From Argopecten irradians (taxonomy: Eukaryota; Mollusca; Bivalvia; Pectinida; Pectinidae), in contig NC_091142.1 of assembly GCF_041381155.1 (NCBI RefSeq), forward strand, positions 31,485,528 to 31,549,527: a stretch of 64,000 bases of DNA, given 5' to 3'. Below the pieces are notes generated by a model, which did no database searches, was not told the origin of the DNA, and saw nothing but the letters and a program-made list of their open reading frames with translations. The translations under genes were made by a program, and so were the position numbers. How positions within the stretch are numbered: position 1 is the first letter of the stretch; every line of letters starts with the position of its first letter. Below are positions 24,631 through 36,800 of this stretch, one piece after another.

Positions 24631-24905
24631 CCATAGAAACGTCGACGTTGCGTATTGATTTAGAGAAAATAATCCTCTGGAAAATTAATGAAATCGTACA
24701 TTTAAACATATCTTGTGTTATCAAGTAGTCTGGAAAATTAATTATAAGCATTGATGTAACAATTTTTTTAACTTCATGGGGTTATGAAATAAATTTTGTT
24801 TGCAAACTTTAGTGAGAATCCGCTGCGCGGATTTACACAGTTTGCAAACAAAATTTCTTTCATACCCCATTGAAGCTAAAAATATTGACATCAATGATTA
24901 AATAT
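24631..24905. mobile_element. Foldback element F1, copy 1
   Basis: The centre (24775-24890) is a long inverted repeat. tttgcaaacttt and agtttgcaaacaaa arms surround a gaatccgctgcgcggatt core, and aacttcatggggttatgaaa on the left pairs with tttcataccccattgaagct on the right. The left flank (gcgtattgattt, agtagtctgg, cattgatgt) matches the flank of the second copy at 54262-54540, so the element is at least 270 bp long. It is non-coding. Confidence 0.7.
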
Positions 24906-25029
24906 TTTCGTGTACACAATATTTCGCGTCATCCTGATTTTCAACATAATCTCGATCATTAGTTATTACATTTATTCGTGAAACATTGGAATTCGCGTTT
25001 GAGCTCTCGCTCGCAAAATTAGTCATTTG

Positions 25030-26035
25030 CACCGATATCTCGCAAATACATAGTGGTCAAAAGTACCGGTATCTCGTAAATATATAGTGGTCAACAGAAC
25101 CGGTATCTCGCAAATATATAGTGGTCAACAGTAGCGGTATCTCGCAAATATATAGTGTTTAACAGTACAGGTATCTCGTAAATACATAGTGGTCAACAGC
25201 ACATGTATCTCGCAAATATGTAGTGGATAACAGTACCGGTATCTCGTAAACATACAGTGGTCAGCTGTACCAGTATCTCGTAAATATATAGTGGTCAACA
25301 GTACCGGTATCTCGTAAATATATAGTGGCGACAGTACCGGTATCACGTTAATATATAGTGGTCAACGGTAGCGGTATCTCGTAAATATATAGAGGTCAAC
25401 AGTACCGGTATCTCGTAAACATACAGTGGTCAACTGTACCGGTATCTCGTAATATATAGTGGTCAACAGTACCGGTATCACGCTAATATATCGTGGTCAA
25501 CAGTAGCGGTATCTCGTAAATATATAGAGGTCAACAGTACCGGTATCTCGTAAATATATAGGGATTAAACAGTACCGGTATCTCGTGAATATATAGTGGT
25601 CAACAGTACCGGTATCTCGTAAATATAAGGGATTAACAGTACCGGTATCTCGTAAATATATAGTGGTCAACAGTACCGGTATCTCGTAAATATATAGGGA
25701 TTAAACAGTACCGGTATCTCGTGAATATATAGTGGTCAACAGTACCGGTATCTCGTGAATATATAGTGGTCAACAGTACCGGTATCTCGTGAATATATAG
25801 TGGTCAACAGTACCGGTATCTCGTAAATATATAGGGATTAAACAGTACCGGTTTCTCGTAAATATATTGTGGTCAACAGTACCGGTATCTCGTAAATATA
25901 TAGGGATTAACAGTACCGGTATTTCGTAAATATATAGGGATTAACAGTACCGGTATCTCGTAAATATATAGTGGTCAACAGTACCGGTATAGTGGTCAAC
26001 AGTACCGGTATCTCGTTAATATATAGGGGTAACAG
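25030..26035 (+). repeat. 34-bp minisatellite, about 30 units
   Basis: The unit is cagtaccggtatctcgtaaa followed by tatatagtggtcaa. Some units replace gtggtcaa with gggattaa(a), and units near the left edge carry tagcggtatctcg. Each unit holds the palindromes accggt and tatata. One unit is truncated near 25985. Open frames through the array are artefacts. Confidence 0.85.
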
Positions 26036-26430
26036 TAGATATGAGAAATACCAGATCTTGTTTTATAAGCTATGGTTATGTTTTCATTGATAAATTGTGT
26101 CAACACCAATTAATGAAGGATTCTGTTTATGTATACACGTATCTATCCTGTTTATATTGCAATGTTTATTCTTAGTTTTGTTTGCAGACCAAACACAGCC
26201 AATAGATTTAATGGTTTCTGTGCAATGCATAAATAAAATATCCGTGCTTTAGAAAATATAACGATTACATGTAATGTTGGCAGTATCAACCATCACCACA
26301 GCCAAACTATCAGCAGATAGCTTTGATAAAACCTGTAATTACATAATTCGTCCGATATCCAATGGTTTCGCCAGTGTATGTCGCTAGTGTAATATGATCT
26401 GGAGCGATTTTTATTGACTGGAAATTATTT

Positions 26431-26480
26431 GTGACGTCAAGACAGAAACAATTGACGTCAGGAAAAATGACGTGACGTCA
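26431..26480. promoter_or_regulatory. Cluster of CRE-like motifs
   Basis: Within 50 bp there are GTGACGTCAA, TTGACGTCAG, ATGACGTG and a second ACGTGACGTCAG, i.e. four TGACGT cores, three of them full TGACGTCA. Such sites bind CREB/ATF-type bZIP factors in animals. The cluster is about 1.4 kb upstream of the first coding exon at 27869; the link to that gene is inference. Confidence 0.35.
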
Positions 26481-27636
26481 GAATTTCGACGATGGTGGGA
26501 GAAAATGGCGTCCTCTGCTAGACTTTAGATGTTTGATCATTTCATATGGAATTTTAATAAAACTCCAAGTCCAAGTTTTGCTCGCCAAGGCTCTCAAAAA
26601 TAAAATCTTATGATATGTACACTCATTTAAGATCCTAAATATGAATGTTGATAATCATACAACAGAGCTGATAGGGATAAAATCACATTGTAAGGCTTCC
26701 ACTGGGATACACCCGTGTAATTATGCCATCACTGACAGCAGATTTGGAGACTTTTAGAAATAATTATTAGGTCACTGCTAATAAGACATTTCATATTTGA
26801 TTACAAAACAAAGTTTCAGACCACAATCTTTCCGAAACGGCTTTTAATTATAATAAAGATATAAAACGAGATTGATAATTTTGAGAGATATTTTTAAGAG
26901 TTGCAAAAGTTTTACGCTTACCTTTAGTACTACACTTATCATCATCTACTTTCCCGCCGTCATCCTTATTTCCGCGCGTTATTTGAATATCACTGCGACA
27001 GATGACAAAATATTGAAAATAATCTTCACTGTTAACATGGATTACGCAAGGAATCTTGCATTTGTTTCGTGTTGTTACCTTATCTAGAACTATCGATATA
27101 CATTTTCTTATCTTATATTTGTTTTAAGAAACTTTAATGTTTTATTTAGGAAAGAATGTGTGCCTTAAATGTAATAAGACACGGACTAAATACAAAACTC
27201 TCCTCGATATCATCTTGCTAAGATCATCTGTTTCAAAGGGAATGTATTACTATATGTAATAGCGGCCTGGACGTCTATACCGTATATAGTGCTTGCTACA
27301 TCACGCATTAAATGCTTCGTTGGCGTATTATATACTACGATATTTCTTATTTATATTTTTCTTTATAAATTAGCTTTCATGTTTTCATAATAGATGTTTG
27401 CTATATATTTCAGAGAACATGATCTCAAATATTATATGGTCTGCGTAATATGATTTAACATTAAATAGCAATTATATACACCGATTGAAATAATCAATAT
27501 TGATATAGAATTTGTCTGACTCTATATAATGATCATGCATTATTGTAAGCGTTTATTATCCAAGCAGAACTCTGCGCATAAAACTGAATTCTTGACATTT
27601 ACTTAGTTTAATTTGCTATTCATTTTACATCCTGGC

Positions 27637-27762
27637 TCCGATTTCTCGAAACAAAAGTTCAGACTTAAGTCAAAACTAATTTTTTTTACCTTATATAAAA
27701 TATGAATATTTTTGACTTAAGTAAGTTTTTGACTTATGTTTGTTTCGAGAATTCGGGGTCAG
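27637..27762. mobile_element. Short MITE with long terminal inverted repeats
   Basis: Left cctggctccgatttctcgaa and right ttcgagaattcggggtcagg are inverted matches over about 25 bp with three mismatches. Inside, gacttaagtcaaa and tttttgacttaagt extend the pairing, leaving a small A/T loop. A target-site duplication was not clear. Confidence 0.65.
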
Positions 27763-27868
27763 GTTGTGTAATTGTATTCATGATTTAAATAAGAGGATCT
27801 TTTATGAAGTATAACGTTTAATTCAAGTCAATCTACACAATGTATTTGTAGGTAAAACTGAGCTGAAG

Positions 27869-30800
27869 ATGTACGCTTTTCTGGCAGCGATTCTTCTACT
27901 ATCCTGCGGCGTCAATATGTGTCAAGCAATGGATGCAACCAAGTTTGCGAATACTTTAAAAGACTTTGCAACTAATGGCATGGGTGTTGATGCGCTGCAG
28001 GTAAATTCCCCAATACAATTTGAGTATAAATTAATCACAAACTTTTTCAAATGTTCATCTTTCTATCCATGCAATGCATGTGTACGTATAGTGGGAATTA
28101 GATATTAGCATAGTGGTAACACATAGAAGTGTATTTTCGCTGTGCTTGACAGTTTCAGAAACAGATGTATAAGAATATGAATCTGATTGAAATTACTTTA
28201 ATAGAACTGATATGACCCCGAACATACTAATGAACTTTTATTTACATTTGTATTATTATTTACATCAATCCGATTAAAATACAGATCCTTATTCTCACTC
28301 CATTTCAACTGACTACATCCCAAATAGAGGCATATTTCGGTGACTATTACAATCGACCAATCAAATTTCCTAAATTCTTGACTAGTACGAAATAGAGCCA
28401 AGAGGTTTCAAAGTAATGCAATAACTATTGTACGGGGAAGGGGATAAAGGACGTGACTCCCTAATGGGATGCTCTATGAGAAGGAGTGAAAATAAGGATC
28501 AGATTATATTAACATTCTATTATAATAGCTAGTATGTCATACATTCAAATATTAGGAAACAGATTGATAAAGAATATTTGATGGATATGTAACTTACATC
28601 ATTGCTTCACCCACAGGCACACTATGACGGTCTAAGTTATACAACCAAAGACGTGGATGGTGCCGCCCTAATTTCCGACGTATGTTACACAATTTATTGT
28701 GTCTCTGGTGCCAAATACATAGTAAAGTAAAAAACATGCATGCAACTTACTCTACCGTTACAAGTCGACATTGGGTGATCATTTTTTTAGCTCACCTGGC
28801 TCGAAGGGCCAACGGTAAGCTTATGTGATGGCGCGGCGTCCGTCGTCCGTCCGTCCGTCAACATTTCTTTTAAATCGCTACTTGTCATAGAGTTATACAT
28901 GGATTATATCCACATTTGGCAAGAAACATCCTTGGGGAAAAAGGAACAGAGTTTGCATAAATTTAAGCTCTGATCCCCTTTCCTCCGAAGGCAGGATGGG
29001 CGAGGCCCAAAAGGGGAAATAGAGGTAAATCTTGTAAGCGCTACTAGTCGTATAGTTCTGCATGGATTGTAATTAAGTTCGGCCAGAAACATTTTTGTGT
29101 GAATGGGGACAGAGGTTTATAAATTATGGCTTTGATCCCCTTGGGGCAAGAGGGGCGGGGCCCAATAGGTGTTATAGAGGTAAATCCTTTTAATCGCTAC
29201 TAGTCAGTTCTGCATAAATTGTAACAAAATTTGGTCAGAAACATTCTTGTGGGAAAGGGAACAGAGATGGTATAAGTTTTGGCTCTGACCCCTCGGTGTA
29301 GGAATGACGGGGCCAAATAGGGGAAATATAGTTTAATTCTTTAAATCGCTACAAGTCATCGAGTTCTGCATGGATTGCTACCAAATTGAACCAGAAACAT
29401 CCTGTGGGGAAGGGGAACAGATATTGTATAAAGTTTGGCTCTGAGCCCCTGAAGCAGAATGAGTGATGCCCAATAGGGAATTTAGAGATACATATTCAAA
29501 TTCCTTCGGAAAAGGAACAATGAACCTGTATTCAGAACAATACTTGGCATTACAAACCAGATTGGCGATACAGGCCCTCTAGGCGTCTTGTTATTAGTCT
29601 TCTATTATTCATGCTGTTCAAGTTATGAACATTTTTTCTTTTCTTTTTTCTATTAAAACATTCATTGGAAGACTATTTGATCTATTTAGAAACTTTAATG
29701 CATCGACGGCCTTTTTCATTTTCATTGTAATTTGTTTATTCTTATTTTCATCAAATATTGGTGAGACGTTTAGCTTTTTTACGACTGTGGCAACTTGATT
29801 TTAATTGTGGTTTGAACCTAATCTTACATATATATTTAATTTTAGCTTTCATCAGACATTGGCGAGACATTTAGCATTCTTACGGCTGCAGCGACTAATA
29901 TCAAATTAGCAGTCGAAGAAAACTACGCCTCTTTCGAATCCGATTTGAGTTCTGGCATGACAAGCTGTTGTGATGTGCGAGGCGAATCGAACCTCAAATT
30001 CCAATCCAATGTAAGGCATGCTTAAGTAATTAAATATGTTTGTTATGGTGTTACAAATTAACTTATAAACGACCAAAACAGTTTTTGACCCAGGATGGAT
30101 TGAAGCATAATATGATAAGAGACATACATGTAGAAACCACAATAGGCTGGGCTCCATCACGTTGTATGAAACAATCTACCTGATGGTGTAAAATCTAGCC
30201 GATTGAATTAGATGTACAAACACCTCCACCTCTGGGTCGTAAGTTCGAATCCCATATGGGCACGTTACCAGATATTGACCATTGGTCATTGGTTATTTTT
30301 CCCTAACTTTGTTAAATAACACGTACTGTTAACAGGACGTTAACATAATCAAACAATATACATCTACTACGTATAGCCTTCCTAACATGTAGCAGAAACA
30401 AGACAGGTTCTCTGGTTCTCTTTTCCATAACTCAAGATCACGCATTCTGAACATGGACCTGCTTCTAATATATTCCAGTATTAATTTAGGTCTACGAATT
30501 TGAATATATATATATATATACTAAAAACGGAACTAAAACAAATCTGCCATCTCTAGCGCTTTCACAACTACTGCGCTAGAGTTGGAAGATGCGTTTTAGT
30601 TTTGTTTTTTAGTGTTTTAATTCCATCACAAGGATTTTCAACATTTATTTATCATATATTCATATGTTGTATACATGTATATATATGAAGTTATCTAAGT
30701 AAATACAATTCATATGTTGTATACATAGAATTTACGATTTCCATTGTATGAATTTCTTTATGTATCAGATCTCCTTTACTGCGCCATGTTGGACTGTATC

Positions 30801-33800
30801 GCCGAAGTCTCCTGTCGAAAAAAAGTTTCCAAACGCGGCTGTTGGGTCGGTGATGGAAAGTAACTACGAAGCCAATAGCAATAAGCTGTTGTGGCAGTAT
30901 TTTGGTAGTGAGAATGGCACATCTATTCTATATCCACAAGCTAAAGTGTCTACCACATCATGCGAATCTTTCGATCCGCGATTCAGGTAACGCCTAGTCT
31001 TATATCTATATGTACCCAAAACATTATTACTTGATCGAAGGTAACAGCACTTTCTAATACCATTGACACACGCGCGTTACTCTATTGAAAAATGCCTTCG
31101 CTATTGCGGGATGTTTGTTTTACTCATGTGAACTAGATTTAATAGTCAGATGTCTTCGACAAAGTTTAGCTTTCCATTATCTTTTACCCTTCGGAGGACT
31201 GAAGTTGTTTGTGAGTTCTTAGTCCCGCTCAACTTAAACGGAACTAGGAACCAGACCCGAGATGTGTTTAAGCTAATATTGTTGATACCAAGCGGAACTC
31301 TGAACGGAACTTGGGTCTGGTAGTAATGGAACTCGGGTCTGATTCCTAGTTCCGTTCAAGATTAAACGGAACTTAGGTCTGCATGTCAGCTCCGTTTAAG
31401 AACTCTACAGTATTTTTACTTTGTTTTCATGTAACTGAAACTTCCAATCAGAAGTAGGAATCATAGTAAACAGAACTCCGCTTGTGGGGCCGCGGTGGCC
31501 GAGTGGTTAAGATGTCCCGACATATTACCACAAGCCCTCCACCTCTGGGATGCGGGTTCGAATCCCATGTGGGGCAGTTGCCAGGTACTGACCGCTGGTC
31601 GGTGGTTTTTCTCCGGGTACTCCGGCTTTCCTCCACCAACAAACCTGGCACGTCCTTACATGACCCTGGCTGTTAATAGGACGTAAAAATAAACAAACAA
31701 ACCAAAAGCTTGTTGGCCAGTACTTGCAAGGACTGTGTTAAACGGAACTCGGATCCAACTTCAGCCCCACCTTCTAATATTGAATGTTGATATAATGTTT
31801 CCTGTTGTCATAGTAATGTAGCATGTCGTAACTGTACATAGTGATACGTTCGTCTTCTAACTTCGCGCTAGCTAGGGGGATTTTCACTTTAGCTCAGTTG
31901 GTAGAGCGGCAGACCATTAAGTCCGGGGTCGCAGGTTCAAGCCCGGCTGGCGGCACACTACTCTCGCCCTGTTACTGAAATATGATGAATATAATGTTTG
32001 CAGACCGTACTATGCCACAGCAGCCACACCAATGGCCAAAGATATCGTTGTTTTGGTGGATACGTCCCCCTCTATGCACAATACAGACAACACTGGCCGG
32101 ACACGACTCAAGCTGGCCAAGGAGGTGGCCACAACGACACTACAGACACTTAATCCTAACGACAGGGTAAACAGACATACATAAACACCTTATACATTAC
32201 ACTATAAACGTACTTATATTAGCACAGTCAAGCAGTCAAACTTAAAGTTTAGCGCAAATGCGTAACAATGTTAATTACGAATTATTAGTGAGGTTAGAAA
32301 TGAGCACATGGAATTCGATGGTTCAATATCGAAAAATCTCTTTTACAAAATATAGCGTTGTGCATGAATTAGCGCTTCAAAGACAGTGCGAAAAACACTG
32401 AAATAAAAGTACCGCTAAAATAAGTAGGTTTACAGTAAACCGAATGTAGTTACATTTTTTTTCTGCAAATCCCTTGACATACTGTGGCGAAAAGGGAACG
32501 GGTAGGTTTTCTGTTTACTTCCAAGAAGAAATGAGAAATCTTAAATTATTATGATTAAAAAACTTATACTATTATGTCGTTGTTATGCCAGTTCCAAACA
32601 CTCACGCTTTATATGTAATTTATATGAGATAATCATTTGGATTCGCCATTATTTAGCAGAAATGATGCTTAAAATAAAAACAAATCCATAAAGTCAAGGA
32701 AAGCCGACAACATAGATTTATAATTTATATCTATATCTTAAAATAACGTTTAAATTGTACAATGATATTTTGTTGAGGCCAACAATATATACAGTATCTC
32801 TCTTTTAGCGATATCGTTCATAACTATTTTTAAAGGCTTTATGTAATATAAATTTGTACTTTTAGTTTGCCGTTGTGACGTTCGACCCTAATTCTTACAA
32901 ACCGACGTCTGGTTGCTATGCCGACCAACTGTCGCTATATACTCCTGACAATGAGCGATTCTTGTCTAAATTCATTGGCCATATAGACGTCACCGGAAAT
33001 TCTGACATTAATGTTGGATTAGAAGCGGCCTTTCACTACTTCCAGAATTCGTCAGCACCAACAGAAGACGACGAAAGATGTGAGATTTTATTTATCTGAT
33101 TCTAATTACAAATTATAGATTTACATACTCCCCCTCATCATCATTTATTGCATACCTTTGTCTTTGATTTACAGCCCAGGTTATCCTGGTTCTATCTGAC
33201 GGAGCAGACTTTCCCTCCACGAGGAGCCCATTGGATGTTATACGGGATGAGAACGCTAAACTTCGAAACCGTGTCGTTATCATGGTGTACGGCTTAGGAA
33301 ATGGTATGTACAGTTAACCTTATACACGTCAAAATACGTAATCCACACACACACAAAAAGGTACTGTTTTACACGATGCTATAATCACGAATTAACGACG
33401 ATGAAAGCAATTTACTCATATCATTAGTCTAACCTTAAAGATGCTCCACCGCCGACAGAACATAAATGATACCCATCATTTGAACAATAATTGGTGTTTA
33501 ATCGTGTATTTATATGTCTGATTAACACAAAAAATATATAAAATAATTTATTTTGCCTTTGGTCCATGCACAATCAGTAGTTCATTCCATATAGGATATA
33601 GTGCCACGGAATTTTTTCGGGATGCAATTAATTATTTTTTGTAATTTTAACTTGAAGTAAAATGAGAAACTCAAGCTTTTCAACGGTGGTAATGGTGTAA
33701 AGTAAGTAACTTTTGTAACTGATGAAAAATACTAAATCGTCTGGTCCTGTTTTTGATAGTGAAAAAATACCATTTGTCAGCGGTGGAGCATCTTTAACCC

Positions 33801-36800
33801 AACTTAATTTGAGATAATTAAATCGACACCTATGAAATGGTTAAAAACGAATGGACAGTGCGTTGTTACAGGTTAATCAAAGGAATCGTTCGAGAAATAG
33901 AAATAAGTAAAATTTCAGTTTAAAATTCTGCTGTTTAAGGATGTTTTGTATAGGACACGATTAATATTCTGTTGTTTAATGATGTTTTGTTCAGGACACG
34001 ATTAATTATCTGCTATTTTAATTAGATTTAGTACCGGGTACCAGCGCCGAATTAATGCTACGTAATATATCCGTGCAGTCTCGGAACAACCCAGCCGCTG
34101 GGACGACTAAGGTAAGATCGATAATTTATACGCTTATTAGAAAACAGCATCCTGGTCAACTCACGATGCCAGATGGATCATCGATATGTCAAACTTGATA
34201 CCAAGTAAATCAAACTTCACATGACTACATTTTGTATGCTCCAACACTGACCTTTAAACTTCCCGTTTAGATAATGGTTTGTTTTATATGGGTTATATGT
34301 TTTGTTTCTAGACTGCACTATAAGCAATCAACACATCATCAATGGACAATAAGCTTTTTTGAAAATAAAGCCAATCTGTGTCAATCATTGATATACAAAC
34401 CCGATAGGGTAATTAACGTTAAGTCAATTAACACAAATAAGTTAAACAAAAATACAACATGGAAATACAAATTAGCGCTTCTGAAGAAATAACATCCTTA
34501 GTTTCATCATCAAATCATCAATGCCCTCATGCTTTCTAGGTTCAAGAGTCTTACGCTTAGACAAATATTTTAGAAATTCCGTAGGGTTCTTTACGCGTAA
34601 CCGTTAAATTTATTACTTGAGTACCTTGAATTGGGATAATTTGGCATCGGGAATATTTTGCAGTTTTGTACAAAAGAGTAGTTAAAATTTCATGACTCAG
34701 CCTGTAGTAGCTATATACATGTCTTCATACATAACATTAGATACAACAATATAGACTAAGTGTGATTATTTTCTATCTGGTTTACTAGATATATCCTTAC
34801 CATAATTATGTTTCCACAATGTGGTGGAGTATCTGAGCAGCGTTCACATTAGTAATCAATAGTGTGTAAATTAATCTATATACAGCGTCTGAACAAAATG
34901 TTTATATACATAAGTTCACATTTGATTGACAAACGAAGAAGAATATATCCATGTATTCACTTCCTAATATCTATACAGAAAAGAAAATGGACATATAATT
35001 ATTTTACCTAAAAGAGTCGGAAAATGATATATCAGCTACAGATGTACCTATGTAATCAATTTTAGGTGTGTTTGATTTTGACGCTTTCATACCAAACGCC
35101 AAATAAATATGATTACATCCGCATTATGTACGGTATTCTGCTGTGCAATCATGTTCATCATTCCGAGACTGAGATTTAAAGATAATATAATAAATGATAT
35201 AAAATAATATAATAATATATGTTTTATATGCATATATTAAAAAACTCATTTTGTATTTCTACTTTTCAGCCTGGCTTTTATGAAAACATTGACATCGCTG
35301 AAGCCGTCCGATCTAAAATGGGGAGCTATTACAGTTTCTTTAAATCCTCCAGTACAACTGCTGTGGTTTCAGACCCATTCATAGACACATTTTCAAGCAT
35401 TGGTAAGCTATCAAAACACTATCTATTTCCATATGATATACTTTTAATGATATATATTTTTCGGAAATAAAATACCACACTGATGTGCAAAAAGACAATA
35501 TGTTGGCTTACTCGTTTCTTCAGTGTATAAAGCTCTCAATGAAAGATGTCTATTTGGCATATTGCGTGACGTTACCGGAATTTCACGGTTTGGACCATAC
35601 AGGCTTGAATAGAATAATGTGTAATTTTTAATCCCTAAATTATGAAAATAAAAAAATAAAAACATCCCATTTTAAAAAAATGATCAATGATTATTTAAAG
35701 CAAATACCGGCATGTATTACTACATATGATAAGATAAATAAAAGATAAAAATAGAACATGATTCTGCTTTCATTTTTTAGGTTTGTTGATATCTGTTTGT
35801 CTGCCCGCATACGACAAGACCGACCTTGACATACTGCTGGGAGTTGCATGTGCCGATGTGAAACTAAGCGATCTCTTCTCGAAAGCCGCTGTTTTTAACG
35901 AAGGCGATTTGTCGTATGTGTTCATCATAGACAGTAAGGGACGTACGCTGAGCCACCCCCTCTTACCCCTCTCCAGAACAGTGAAGACCAGCTACACACA
36001 GCTTGATATCTCCTACCTCGAACGATCTGAAGAGGCGGCCCCTGTCATCGAGGCGATGAAAAGGTAACATTTATTTATTTAGATTCCCACACGAAGGACG
36101 TAGGATAGATGTAAACTATTTTGAACTTGCTTTCGAGTTTTCACACAAAAAACTTGTATCGCCTGTTAAGAAAGTGGTTTCTGGTATTCATAGTCCTATA
36201 TATTTACATTTAGTCATACAGACCCCCATTACTGTAATGCTAATCTTGATCTGCATTATGAGTGTATAAATGCAGCCAAGACTTGGTGTAGTAATACATA
36301 TGCGCAACCAATGTAAACAAACCAAACCAATATGACCGCCACATTCCAGGAAACTCCCTGTGCTTGGTTCAGCTTAGCAACAAGAGATCTATAAGCATTG
36401 AAATAAAAACAAAAAACATCCATTATTTCAAAAAATTACCAATAATAAATAATTTTAGGAATGTTTATATGATTAAAATAAAATAAAAAATAATCAAATA
36501 TTTCCAGAATTCTCATGGAAATTATGATCAGTCTCAGACTGTGTCGTCTGCAACTGTTAAAGTCACAATGGACAGCCCTGATCTGCATGATCTTGACAGC
36601 CCTGGCATCAATTTTAGTATTGGACTGCCTCAAGAACTCAAAAATTATGAGGAAATTCCAGATATTGGTAGGCCTATCATGGCAGTGAAAGAATGCGATG
36701 AAGAAATACTTCTAAGCATGGATTCTGAAGAAATCTCTGAATATGCGGAAGCAATAATTGAAAGCACTTTAATGGAATTGCCTGATCTTAAAAAGGCTGC

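Noticed and set aside
25125..25346. Minus-strand frame with repeated Y-L-R-D-T-G motif
   Set aside because: It is a translation of the 34-bp minisatellite.
25030..26035. CRISPR-like array of 34-bp units
   Set aside because: Units are contiguous with no unique spacers, and the DNA is eukaryotic.
31482..31686. Open frames on both strands over the SINE
   Set aside because: They coincide with the tRNA head and V-domain-like part; no protein family is matched.
31890..31956. Functional tRNA gene
   Set aside because: The acceptor and anticodon stems do not pair, although A and B boxes are intact.
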